NCBI RefSeq assembly: GCF_014529535.1
Contig: NW_023503423.1
Location: 5,070,473-5,134,472, forward strand
DNA: 64,000 nucleotides
Origin: Bradysia coprophila
Taxonomy: Eukaryota > Arthropoda > Insecta > Diptera > Sciaridae
Reading direction: 5' to 3'
Below are positions 11,842-23,219 of the stretch, piece by piece (position 1 is the first letter of the stretch; the number at the start of each line of letters is the position of its first letter). The notes beneath the pieces are model-generated. The model did no database searches. It was given only the letters and a program-made list of their open reading frames with translations, and was not told the DNA's origin. The translations under genes were made by a program, and so were the position numbers.

Positions 11842-14800
11842 CAGGGCGGCATGTGACTTACTTTTCTCACTAATTTTGACTATTTTTGAAAGAAGTGATA
11901 GTGAGTCACTTTTTCTTGATTTTCTTACTTTTCTCACTATTGTCAACTATATTTTAAAAAAACGCAAAAAGAAAAAGAAAAAAGTGTCCTGTGGCCCTTC
12001 TGGGAATATGTAGAGACGTCAACTCATATGTCAGTAATGTCATGGTCACGATTTGATTGGAAGATAATAAGTAGAAAAATGCACGCAATAATTTCAAGTT
12101 GCTATCTGTTGCATAATCACTGAAGTGCAGAATAAAGTCAAATTCACAATGACACACTAATGATTCTCTCATCAAAAAATGTTCTTATTCGATTGACACA
12201 AGCGAGGGAATACCATTTTTTCCTGATCAATCGATATTAAAGTTTGAACGGATCGAAAGTTCAAAAGGTATACTTACCACCATTTCGTGAAATATTTGAC
12301 TATTAGACTTAGGTAAGTTAAAAACGGTTATTCGATACTCCAATATCAACGGTTCTCGAAACCTAACCCCAAAACGAAATCTGCATGTGGTTTCAGGTCA
12401 TGAAACGGCGTCCCATTCGCAAACAACTTGCTTTCTGGGAACGCTATCGCAAACGACCAGTTTTTAAATACGATTCAAGTTCATCAGAGGACGATATTGA
12501 AAGAAGTGAGAGGAATAGCATAACAAAAAGTTGTACTGCATCCGTTACAACTCAAAGTGAAGAACAAGACACAAGTGCGACATTCCAGCCCAAAACTGGT
12601 ACAGAATCATCTGCAGCCCAATCAAATCTTGCTTCGACAACTTTTGTATCCGTTTCGGAATCGGAACAACCGTCAGCTAAATCATCGACAACATTATCTA
12701 CAGCGGCCAGCAGCACAACCGTTAATACCAACAAGATAAAAATCAGAAAGAATCTTAATTTGTAAGGTAAGAAACGAATCGACCTTCTCAACAAGAAATC
12801 GACAATTCAAAGTTGCACGAGTCCTAAGTGTGAGAGGATTTTTAAAACGTTTTTCTGATCGTTTTCAGTAAGATGACTGGAAAGTGCAACGTAAACAAAA
12901 GTTGGTTCCTTAAAAACGATTTAGACAACTTGCCAGTAAATAGATGGCTAAAAGGTGACCCGGACTCCAACGGCAATGTGCAATGTTCCATTTGCGCATC
13001 CATAATTCAATGCAGCAAGAAAGGGTTTCAAGCTATCGAACAGCATATGCACACTCAGAAGCACAAAAAAAATCTACAGTTGAAACTCGCACCCTCACAA
13101 CTTCGTCTATCTGCAACACAACCCGGTCCATCGAAATCAATTTCGTCATCACCGTCACCGTCGCGATCGTCTTCAGTTCCATCACCGACATCATCATCGT
13201 CGTCATCTGTATCCGTAGAATCATCAGCGACGTCTGTATCGAGTCAATCGAATTTCTCGACCGGTCAGAATATGGTTGGTACACCAGCAAACCTGCCAGT
13301 GCTGTCATTGTGTGACAGTCGAAATGATTCCATCAAAGCAGAAATTATTTGGACGCTCAAAGTTGTCCAATCCGGGTATTCTGGCAGATCATGTGAAAAT
13401 GTTGCAGACGTTTTCAAGGCCATGTTTTCCAATCACATTACCGACCAGTTTTCGCTTGGAAAATTCAAATTGGCGTATATGCTGACTGATTGTGTCGGCC
13501 CATATTTTCGTAACCTGTTTTTAAGTGACGTCAATGGAAGCTTCTTCTCTTTATGTTTCGATGAGACAACCAACGAGGCGTCCAAAAAGGAACTTCAAAT
13601 TGCTGTGAGATATTTTTCTGAGAAAACGCGAAGAGTCGAACAGCATCACCTACAAACATTTTTTATCGAGAATAGTACTGGCGAGACAATCACAAAGTAT
13701 CTGGAACTGGGCCTTAAAAATGCGAGTCCCTGTTTGCGGTTGGATCACTTGCTTACAGTTGGACGGGATGGTCCGAATACAAACAAGAAAGTTGCTCGTT
13801 TGATGAGCGACGGATTTAAAAAAGAAACCGGAAAACCGTTACTGGACATAGGTAGTTGCAATACACACACTGTGCATAACGGATTCAAAAAAGGATTAGA
13901 CGTTTTTGGTGACGATGTTAGTGATCTGGCAGTTCATTTATTCCATTTTTTTGATGGTGAACCACTACGGTTGGAAGAATTTAAGAAACTCCAAGTAAAG
14001 CTCAACGTTCCACAACACAAATTCATCAAGCACATTTCGACGCGGTGGCTGACTTTACGCGACAGTGCAGTTCGCATTATAGAACAATGGGAAGTAATTC
14101 ATGAGTACTTCATGAAATGGCTTCCGAAAAATCGACCGAAGGGGACAGATTCACTCAAATTCAAAAACATCGTCAAACACTTGAAGTGCGGAACTATGAA
14201 AGGTTGAGACTTTCTACTTTAGTAAAGTTTCATTCTAATCTTTTTCGTTTACAGCTGAAATCTATTTCGTGATTGATAGCGCGTTGATATATGTACCATT
14301 TCTACGCTACTTCCAATCGGATCAGCCGCTAATTCACAAGCTGCACGATTTTTTGGCCGAGCTGTTGCTGAAAATTTTGAATAGAGTCGGTCATCCTGAG
14401 AAGATTATTAACATTGCTGCGGATAAGATCACATCAGCCTCATTCGAATCCATAAACTTGAAATCAATCGAAAATATCAATTTGAGCGAGGATACAGTTC
14501 TAGCACTTAGAAATTGTAAAGAAGCTGAAACGGCGAAATTGAAATTAAATGTTAGAGAACATTTTGTCGCGTCGGGCCTGCACATCTTAAAAAAAACGTC
14601 TTACGGGAACCCTATCGTAAAAAGTCTAAAATACATCGCGCCAGGTAATATTCTGAAACCAGAGAGCGGGGAAGAAGTGTTGAGCGTCGCGAAACTTCTC
14701 CCATTCCCTACCGCCGACTTTTTGGATGAATGGAGCTTGATAAAAGCATTTGTCAAGGCCGAACGTTTGGATACATTCAAAGGTCGACTTGATGACTTTT

Positions 14801-15728
14801 GGAACAAAATTTTCGATCTGAAGGACATGGAGGAATATACAAAATTTCCATCGGCTACCAAAGTCATTAAATGTTTGTTGTCCTTAACACATGGGTCTGC
14901 CGGTGTCGAAAGAGGTTTCTCCGTTTCCGGAGATGTGTTAACAGAGGATAAAACGTCCATGACAGAGCGAACCTTGAATGCACGCCTGAACATCAAATGT
15001 GGCCTTACAATGTTTTTTAAAGATTCGCCCATTTCGGTTCCAATAGATAAGGACTTCATTTCATCCGCTCGTCGCGCGTACCAAAACTATACCATGTATA
15101 TGGACAAGTGTAAAGAAGACGAACTGAATAAACAAAAACGAAAAGAACTCGATGAACAAAAACGATTACAAAACATTGAAATGTATGAGAAAATGCATTC
15201 GGGCAAAAAAGACATTGAAAAATTAGAACGAGAATTATCCGAAAAAATCAAAAGTCAATCAAACAATGCTACTAAGCTTCTAGCGGAAGCATCTGAACGG
15301 CTTCGAAACGCAATCGCAAAGAAAGACTTTACGGGAATTAAAATGGCACAGGGAATTATCGAAGGTTCGAAGGGGATGCTTGAAGAAGAATCGGCAGAGA
15401 AACGAGCAATCGATGAACTCAGAACGAAAATCAACACTCAAAAAACTGAACTCCTAAAAAATTGTCTAAAACAAAAGCCAGAGACTTCAGTATCAGCTAA
15501 ACGTTGACCGAACAGCTGTTTGTACTTTTAATAATAATAAAAATTTGTTTTTCTTTGAATCAGTTCGAGTTTCTTACTTAAAAAGTAAATTTTTCCCTGA
15601 ATTTGACTCTGATTTTCTCACTATTCAGTCACTTTTTTCATAGAAAAATATAGTTACAAAACCCACTATTTCCTCACAAATCACTAACTATTTCACTATT
15701 TTAAAGGAAAAAATCACATGCCGTACTG
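11842..15728 (+). mobile_element. Nested hAT-like transposon, apparently autonomous
   Basis: Termini read CAGGGCGGCATGTGA on the left and, in complement, CAGTACGGCATGTGA on the right, each followed by subterminal CACTA-type words. TGATGT flanks both sides (11836-11841, 15729-15734). This is a 6-bp match, shorter than the 8 bp usual for hAT. The element contains one intact three-exon transposase gene. Insertion just behind a 5' splice site of the host transposase gene leaves that splice signal readable. Confidence 0.8.
12400..15507 (+). CDS. hAT-like transposase with BED/TTF-type zinc finger (3 exons)
   Basis: Exons 12400-12761, 12869-14202 and 14255-15507 join in frame to about 982 residues without a stop. 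Order: basic N-terminus, Ser/Thr-rich linker, a zinc finger near residues 160-186 (C-x2-C ... H-x5-H), a second Ser-rich linker, then a catalytic core. The core has FDETTNEAS (Asp about 352), VGRDGPN (Asp about 421), a CNTH motif matching the hAT C-x2-H, and STRW. Near the C-terminus SLTHGSAGVERGFSVSG matches the hAT dimerisation signature, followed by a charged coiled-coil-like tail. The start at 12400 is chosen because a possible splice acceptor lies just upstream; an earlier non-coding exon is possible. Inferred role: cut-and-paste transposition of its own element. Confidence 0.8.
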
Positions 15729-18478
15729 TGATGTGAATTTTGAACAAAATGTTTACCCCTTCTTCACACAGATGTACGCTAACTGTTTCACTTTACAGAT
15801 TACAAGAGTTTGGACAATCCGACAATCGACGTAGATCAGTTTTTTTATGCTGAGAATGATCCAATTGTTCCCGATGCACACAGTAACATTACATAGTCTC
15901 ATACTCTTTCAAGTCTTTAACTAGAACTCATTTTATTTTCTCTACGACTTCCTAGCTTCCTCTAATCTGAACTGCCTCGAAATTTTGAGTAATCCTGACG
16001 ACGACGAAAGCAACAATGTGAATCCAAATGATCTGGTTCGTGCAGTTAAGAAGAAAAAAATAAGTAAAAGAGATCAGGCGCGTCTTCGTCGAGAAAATGG
16101 TTTCTCCTATTTAGGATATTCGAAGCAAAATTCCAAAATCAAACAAAATATGGAGAGACCACCTCGAAGACAAGGGACATCTTGTACGTCGCCTTTCTGT
16201 TTGAAAAGCTCCCTACGGCAATGTAATCTCTTTCCTAAAAATGAACGACCTGAATTGTTCAAAAAATTTTGGGCTATGAATTGGGATCAGAAAGATTTAT
16301 ATTTGCCAACTAATTGAAGAGATTGCGATAAAACAACGTAAAACTGAAAAGATACAGTCACGCCGAAATAAATCTAAACGGTACTTCCTTATAACAGCGA
16401 AAGGTGAGCGTCTTCAAGTTTGTGCAAAAATGTTTTTGAAAACATTCGGATTGAATGAAAAAATGACCAGAGTTTGGCTCGATCATGAAGAAGAATTTGG
16501 TCTTCGTGAAAATCCTGTCGCTGTTCTAAAACAAAAGAATGCGTCACGACAGCAATCTCAGTACAATCAAAATTTATTGGATCGGAAAATTCGACTGTTG
16601 ACGTTCCTAATTGATTATCCGAAGGTGGAGTCGCATTATTGTCGCAAAGACACAGAGAAGGAATATTTTGAAACCACTCACCAAACACTTACTGATCTTT
16701 ATAAGCAGTACGTGGACGTTTGTAAACAAGCTGATTCGCGTCAACTATCGTTTCCTGTCTTCTCTGGAACGCTAAATAATCTCAAATTTTGTCTCTTCAA
16801 ACCTCGGAAGGATCAATGCGACGAGTGTATTGCTTATAAGACTGGAAATTTGACCATCGAAAAATATAAAAAACATCGAGAGGATGTGAAGAGAGCTGCG
16901 GCAGAAAAAGACAGTGACATTGAGTTGGCGACCAAAGAATTATTTATTTTATTATGCATGGACGTTGAAGGAGTCGTGTTATGTCCTAAATTGCTGGCCA
17001 GTCAAATCTAAACTCCAAATTCACAACTTTACGCTCTACAACATCCTGACTCACGACTCTACTAATTACGTTTGGGATGAAACAGAAGGCGATTTGCAAT
17101 CATCCACGTTCGCAAGTATTGTTATTCATCACCTCGAGCAACACATCAAGACAAACCCGCTTCCGATTGTCATTTATTCAGATGGTTGCACTTATCAAAA
17201 TCGGAATCTTGTGCTTTCTAATTCGCTTCGTTTGTTTGCGATTTAGCACTCGAGAACCGTCACTCAAAAATTCTTGGAAGTGGGCCACACACACACATGG
17301 AGTGTGATTCAACACACGCTTGCATCGATAGAAAAATTAAAAATTTGACTTTGAGCTCGCCAAAAGATTTTGAGGACGCCATACTGGCGGCTCGTGAAAA
17401 ACCATTTCCATTCGCCGTTAAACACTTGGATCACACATTTTTTCGAAATTACGACGACGAAGAATATTTAACACTGAAGTCGATACGCCCCGGTAATAAA
17501 ATTTTTGCATTTGGTCGGTCGATTTATTGTTAAATTGTCGGATTTTATTTACAGGTAAAACTAAAGGCGACCCGAAGGTCACCGACATTCACTGCTTGCA
17601 ATACTCTTCGAATGGAGAAATTCACTACAAACTAAAATTCGACGACCAATTTAAACTTTTGCCTCAAAAGGTAAACAGTAAATCTATTTCACAACAGCCA
17701 AAACCATTGCACGAGGCTCGCCTGCCAATCAGCCACACGAAATGGAAGCACTTGCAGGAGTTGAAGGTGGTGCTCGAGACACAATATCACGCGTTCTACG
17801 ACAATATTCCTCCCCACGAGGAGCAGAAAAAAAATGTTTCCGAAAGTGAGAAACTGAAAAGCATAATGGAGAAAATCAATTATGTTAAAATAGCACCGAA
17901 AACACCGAAAATTAAAAATGTGGAAGCTAAAAATGAAAAGGCACCAAAAACAAAAACAAAGAAAAATGTGAAAGCAAAAACTAAAGCTCCACGAAAAGGA
18001 AAAAAATAATTTTTTAAATTCGTTCCTGAATTGTTGTCGAAAGATTCTTTCAAATAAATGGATTTTCAGTACGCACTTTTTATTCTCCATGGCTTTCGGT
18101 TAATGTGGACTATCTGAAATGTCCAGAAGAAGTGAGCAGCTGAAATCCGTTCAAACATTTCGCGATCGTGTAGAAGAACAACGGGACTCACAAAACAAAA
18201 AAGAGACTATTTGTGTTGGTATTGTACGTGCTTATATGCAGTCGTTTATCCCACAATAATTGAATAATGCTCTTTGCTCTGTAAATATATGTTCATTGTT
18301 TGGTTGGGATGTGATATGACTATTTGGTTATGTTCGCTAGTTTAATTTTGACATTAATCGCATCACAAAAATGTAATGACGCAATGCATTATCGACAGAC
18401 GGTAAGGCAGGGCATTTTCAGACTTACGTCTTTTTCACCGATTGATATACGGCATTATACAGATTTTCCATCGATGTA

Positions 18479-18929
18479 CTATTTGAGACTCATTGGTTTT
18501 AAAATTAATCCACACTGAAATATGTGCAGTTGAAGTTTTCAACTGAAAACTTGCACTTTTCTTACCAATATTTCTCTAGTTACACGAGCCGTACATGGTG
18601 GTGTGGGGTATCATTTGAAAGGTAATGTTATGTGCTTTTGGGCCAAATAGGGTCTTATGGGGTTTGGATGCATATGCGATGAAATATGGGCACTTAAACA
18701 TTTCAACTTCTCATATTTCATCGCATATGCATCCAAACCCAATAAGACCCTATTTGGCCCAAAAGCACATAAAATTACCTTTCAAATGATACCCCACACC
18801 ACCATGGACGGCTCGTGTAACTGGAGAAATATTGGTAAGAAAAGTGCAAGTTTTCAGGTGAAAACTTCAACTGCAAATATTTCAGTGTGGATTAATTTTA
18901 AAACCAATGAGTCTCTATTCGGCTCAATA
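18479..18929. mobile_element. Palindromic fold-back element inserted in the right TIR
   Basis: Two arms of ~200 bases are near-perfect reverse complements centred around 18705. GTA flanks both sides (18476-18478 and 18930-18932). Removing the element restores a continuous match between the left and right TIRs of the surrounding transposon. The arms themselves resemble part of those TIRs (TTGCACTTTTCTTACCAA, ACACGAGCCGTACA), so this is a relative of its own host element. Confidence 0.8.
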
Positions 18930-19173
18930 GTACGATTACCTTTCTAATGACACCCCACAAGACCATGTACGGCTCGTGTACCTGGAGAAATTTTGGTAAG
19001 AAAAGTGAAAGTTTTCGGTTTTTGATCACCTTTCACCAGTCACAAAAGCTTCGAAGAATTTTTTTGAAAGTGGTTTTGGGTTCTAGGGTCGAAGTCCTTT
19101 CTAGGCACATATAAAAAAGTCCACTGGAAAATGCGTCCGATTTCGGTAGGCTGTTTTTCAAAAGAATCCCTCT

Positions 19174-19936
19174 GACATGAAATTGAATTAGATTAAAATT
19201 GTCGAATTTTCTAATTCCACAAATGTTGCTACAATTCCACTTAACTTAATTTTGCCTTAATGAACGGCGCTTAATCACATTATGATGACAAGCTGAACAA
19301 AATCTCTACGATGTGAAACAATACGGAAAATTATCACCTTCTGTTTTATGTGTGACTCTTATAATTAGTGTAATTATTGATAATATGGGGTATTGCTACT
19401 ACACTTTTTGATTACATTGTCAGTCTACGTTACAATAATTATATCAGCAGAAGTCAGACAGTCTAACACTATAATTATAAGAGAAGCGTGTCAATCTTAT
19501 TTACTTAAATAATAGTGAAAACCCTGTGGGTGCAATACTCCATGGTAATATATAATAAACACGTAGTAGGGGAATCAGTGGAGAGAAAGTTTTAAAGGTT
19601 TTCACTAGATTTGTGTACATCTGAAAATTTTCAAGAGAACATTCACAGCATTTTGCTCATTTAGTTGGTCATGCAGTGACGATTGTATGATGAACAAATT
19701 ATGACCTCTGACGTATTCTTATCAACTCGTTAAAACCAGATTGGCAAGAATTCTCAAATACTCACTGGTATTTCGGGAAAGAGTGAGGTCTGGTAAATAA
19801 CGAACGAAGTTTCACTTTTAGTACAGTCACGACTGCTCGTGTCTACAAAAATAAATATTGCTATTGGTTCAGAATTGGTTTTTGAACAAATCGAAAAACG
19901 AGAAAATACTGCTAAAAATTTGTGCATCTCTATAAG
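19174..19936. other. Intergenic, upstream of the serine protease homologue
   Basis: An imperfect AT-rich inverted arrangement occurs around 19350-19490 (CTTATAATTAGTGTAATTATTG versus ACACTATAATTATAAGAG). No gene or RNA is recognised. Confidence 0.35.
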
Positions 19937-22815
19937 ATGAAAGAACTAATAACTCTGGTGATCTTTTGCTTTTATTTTGAAACTGTACAAAGCAATGAAT
20001 CAGCGACAAGTAAGTTTGTATATTTAATTAACTGAAATAATGGATCGTACGTAAAGGACGTCCATCTTCAGGGCCAGGTAAATAGCGTTCATACACTACT
20101 CGCGATTCACTAGGGCCAATTTGAAAATTGTTTCTTCAAGTCAGTTGCTTTTTATTGTGAAGTGTTCGTTTGTTACCACTAAGATAATAGTATAGCGCAA
20201 CCGTCCAGGTAGCTCAATCGATAGAGCGATGTATTCAACCTATACTGTCTAGAGAAACGCTATATTCCGCGACGAATTCTTTAAATTTTCATGCTTCGGG
20301 GCCGAAAATGAGGGCAATTTTTCGAATTTTCTCGGGTTTCCGGCCCTCTGCATGAAAACTCACATGTGCACCTGTTTGGGACGGTTGATTTAAGGCACTT
20401 TCGCTTGTAGACCTTACTTCGTTCGGCCTACAATCCGCGAAATTGCCTAAAATCAATCGTCCAAAACAGGTACACAAATGACTATTTCAGCTTAGAGATA
20501 CTAGAATCGAATTGGATTTGAAATAATTTTTTTTTTTGATGTGCACGGGTGAGGTACGAACTCACTACCTTCAACTTGCCGGGCTGATGCTCTAACCAAT
20601 TGAGCTACCGTGGACATTTTCATTTCAAATCCAATTTTGAACCGTTGGTACAACACATGATGTGTATGTTCTTTCTTCTATATGTGTATCTCAATCTCCA
20701 TTATATTCACCCTATATGTCACGGGTTCGACTCCCGTGTCAGACATAGTTTATAGGGTTTTTCCTAATCGTAAATGATTAGCTTCTGCTGTTAGTTATCA
20801 CTAGCCAGCTCTATCGACCGTAATAGGTCTCTAAGAAAACACCAAAAAATGCTCAACACAGTTCTTGTACGTCATGCGTAAGTCACAATCGTGATTCTAA
20901 AATGACACCTATGTTCTAATAGATGAATCATACGATTTTCAATTTACAATTGTAAAATCTTTCAAAAATATGGGTAATGCACAACAGACCCATTGGCTGT
21001 TTAGGTGCTTGGAAAGCATCAACTTTCCTGCCCATCTTATCCTATCCTATCTTATAGCGCATCCAACTGACCCCTAGATAAACTCTGTAATTGCAAAGCC
21101 CACTATGAACAAGCGCCCATATATGAATTTTTAAGAAAGCCTTGACAAGCGCCGCTGGCTTAATTAACCTGTTGCGGTGTCATCTGTTATCGATAAAGAC
21201 TTCGGAAATAAACGTCAAGCTACGCGTAATGTGGTGTTATAAAGAAAAAAACTTTGTTAAAAAATGAAGTAAAAGATTTCAAATCAATCTCTTGAAATCA
21301 CTTACATCAAATGAAGTAATAGAAAGCTGGGCAAAATAATTACACTATCAGACGATCATTGCTTGGAGTTTCCTTTTGGTCGAGTCCAAGCAAAACAAAA
21401 AACAATAGAGATGAAGCATTAGATCCAATTGTAAAATGTGGTCATATGGTTATCGTCGGTGAAAGGTTAAGAAAGTACGCGTCCCTTACGTACGATCTCT
21501 AATTTTAGGGGAAAAACGTTTGCAGTTTACGTTTCTTATTTCCTGAACTAACAATAGAAATTCTTAGATTCTAAAGCACGAATTCCACCACCAGAAGAAG
21601 CACACTGTCAAACACCTAAGGAACAATCTGGAATTTGTATTAATTTACACGAGTGCGATGAACTCTTAACAATATTGAAAAGTCAGCCAATTACCCCTGA
21701 AAATCGACATTTTCTGCGCGAAAGTCAGTGCGGACTAAAGAGTGGCTCAGTACTGGTAGAATACATGTGATTACAAGATTTGAAAATTTACTAAAATACT
21801 TTCACTTGATGTAGGTTTGTTGCCCTAAAAATATGACAAAACGGATAAATACTCATCTCCTGCCCGACAAGTGTGGAGAGCATGTCGAAAGCCGATACTA
21901 TGGGTCATGGACTGAGTTAGACTATTTTCCATGGTAAACTAATTTGCTAAACATTTCCATTCGATACGTTTCATCCATTGTTTCACAATGGTTGTAGGGT
22001 GGCACATATTCGATCCAATAGCACGGATGGAGCATATAATTGTAGCGGTGCTCTGATTAATGAAAGATATGTGTTAACAACAGCCCGATGTGTAAATGAA
22101 CATCAGTTAAATGGCATCGAAAGGAAAATGTAATTCAAATTGTGTGATTGACGAAATTTCTTTACCACAACTGTATATTTGTAGACTGTCTGTTCGACTG
22201 GGTGAACACAATATTAATACAGAAAAAGATTGTGATGATTTCGAGTGCGCTGATCCTGCAATCGATGTATTCATTGAAGAAATAATTTCCCATACTGACT
22301 ACAATCGAACCGAATATACTGAAGAGAACGACATTGCCCTCATTCGGTTAACTCATACCGTTAATTTTACCGATTTCGTTCGACCAATTTGTTTACCAAT
22401 TGGTTTTGCTTTAAATAGAACCGGGTTCCAAGTGACTGGATGGGGTCCGGACGGAGAGAAGAAACAGGATTTCATTCAAAGTGTGCCATTGGAAGATTGC
22501 AATGAAAAATTAAGAGTGCGAGACAAGAGTATTAATCTGGGTCCAACACATTTATGTGCGGGCGGTGAAAGAGGTTTCACTAATTGTTTGGGTAAAGCAT
22601 TTTTTCACTGGCTGTTCGTGCATAATTTTTTTTTTTTGTCAGTAAACAGTGGCAACTTGTTAATGACATGGCCCTACTACCAACGCACAAACAATTTATA
22701 TTTGGCTGGATTATTTTCATTTGGACCGGATAAATGTAAATCAGAAGAAAGTCCATCGGTTTACACAAGAGTAGATGCGCATGTTGATTGGATTCTAAAG
22801 CATCTTCGCGCATAA
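19937..22815 (+). CDS. Clip-domain serine protease homologue, non-catalytic
   Basis: Exons 19937-20009, 21568-21755, 21815-21933, 21998-22129, 22185-22591 and 22643-22815 give about 363 residues. A signal peptide covers roughly residues 1-19. A clip domain follows with six cysteines (HCQTPK, GICIN, HECDE, SQCG, VCCPK). The chymotrypsin-fold domain then shows ARC where TAAHC is expected (catalytic His to Arg), retained Asp in NDIALIRL, and CLVNSGN where CQGDSGG is expected (Ser kept, glycines and Asp lost). The family acts extracellularly in haemolymph melanisation and Toll cascades, with SPHs serving as cofactors. It is therefore inferred to be a pseudo-protease. Intron 1 (1.56 kb) holds tRNA-derived SINEs. 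Confidence 0.88.
20205..20760 (+). mobile_element. tRNA-derived SINE split by a second insertion
   Basis: The 5' half shows a tRNA D-arm (TAGCTCAATCGATAGAGC, about 20213-20230). The 3' half carries a T-arm (CACGGGTTCGACTCCCGTG, about 20721-20739). The intervening ~455 bases are bounded by TTCAACCTATA and TTCACCCTATA, an 11-bp imperfect direct repeat consistent with a target duplication. The older SINE was thus interrupted by a younger insertion. It lies in intron 1 of the serine protease homologue. Confidence 0.55.
20541..20614 (-). tRNA. tRNA-Ala(GGC)-like sequence inside a hairpin element
   Basis: Read on the minus strand it folds as a cloverleaf: 7-bp acceptor with one mismatch, D-arm GCTC/GAGC, anticodon stem TCAGC/GTTGA with loop CCGGCAA (anticodon GGC), T-arm GTGAG/CTCAC with loop TTCGTAC. 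Position 33 is C rather than the near-universal U, and the acceptor has a C-C mismatch, so a working tRNA is doubtful. It is framed by 14-base inverted repeats ATTGGATTTGAAAT (20511-20524) and their complement (20622-20635). Confidence 0.45.
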
Positions 22816-23045
22816 AAATTTCTCATTACAAACACTCGGTCTTCTTACTCACTTAACAGCCATCGCTAGGCGGGGTTCTCTGACTCCACAACATTATTTC
22901 GCCATCTCTAACGATTTTCGGTAACAACGATTACGAATCCCTATAGCTCTCGTAGGTCCCCTTCCACGCAGTCATTCCATCTTTACTTTTGTCGCACTTT
23001 GGGTCTTGTACCAGTACCTTCAAATTGGCTTATATGCCCTGTCTA
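22816..23045. other. Short intergenic gap before the retrotransposon
   Basis: This is the 3' flank of the serine protease homologue. No canonical AATAAA was seen in the first 200 bases. It ends at the left copy of the retrotransposon target duplication (23046-23057). Confidence 0.4.
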
Positions 23046-23219
23046 TCTTACAAAGTTCAGTTCAGTTCAGTTCTTCAAACCATACGGACGTATTTAAAAT
23101 TAGCTGCCGAGCAAATTAAATTGAATTATTTGAATTAAATTGTGCCTATTCAGCAACAAAAATATAAAGTGCTTACAATTTTCGTGTGACACAGTTTATG
23201 TGAATAATAAATATCTACA

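Larger units (their letters stand above)
11593..18009 (+). pseudogene. Unclassified DDE/RNase H-like transposase gene, frameshifted
   Basis: 5' exons can be joined in frame: 11593-11704 (acidic start MEKNWSDFGFIFSDEDDD), 11772-11834, 15799-15882, then 15956 onward with a basic KKKKISKR stretch. Further downstream are a cysteine-bearing block (DQCDECIAYKTG), a putative first catalytic segment CMDVEGVVLCPKL, YSDGCTYQNRN, and GHTHMECDS. These look like an RNase H-fold transposase of a family I know by its motifs but cannot name. The gene is broken by frameshifts near 16280, 17005, 17240 and within a CA repeat near 17295. The hAT-like element lies in its second intron. The tail (17900-18009) is very lysine-rich. 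Confidence 0.65.
11180..19173 (+). mobile_element. ~8 kb long-TIR DNA transposon with unclassified transposase gene
   Basis: Inverted termini of ~250-280 bases begin AGAGGGATTCTTTTGAAAAA at 11180 and end in the complement at 19173. The left arm runs to about 11456. The right arm is 18443-18478 plus 18930-19173, interrupted by a palindromic insertion. Between the arms lie a decayed multi-exon DDE-like gene (11593-18009) and a nested hAT-like element (11842-15728). Without the two nested insertions the element would be about 3.7 kb. Isolated end fragments of the same family occur near 59495, 61030 and 61915. The target duplication is not identified with confidence. Confidence 0.75.

Noticed and set aside
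12983-13315. Alternative frames within the hAT-like transposase (Ser-rich region)
   Set aside because: Shadows of the low-complexity TCA/TCG-rich linker; the catalytic motifs fall only in the annotated frame.
22111-22815. Single-exon protease starting at 22111
   Set aside because: That start is out of frame with the upstream protease exon and reads through introns at 22130-22184 and 22592-22642; the spliced model restores family motifs.
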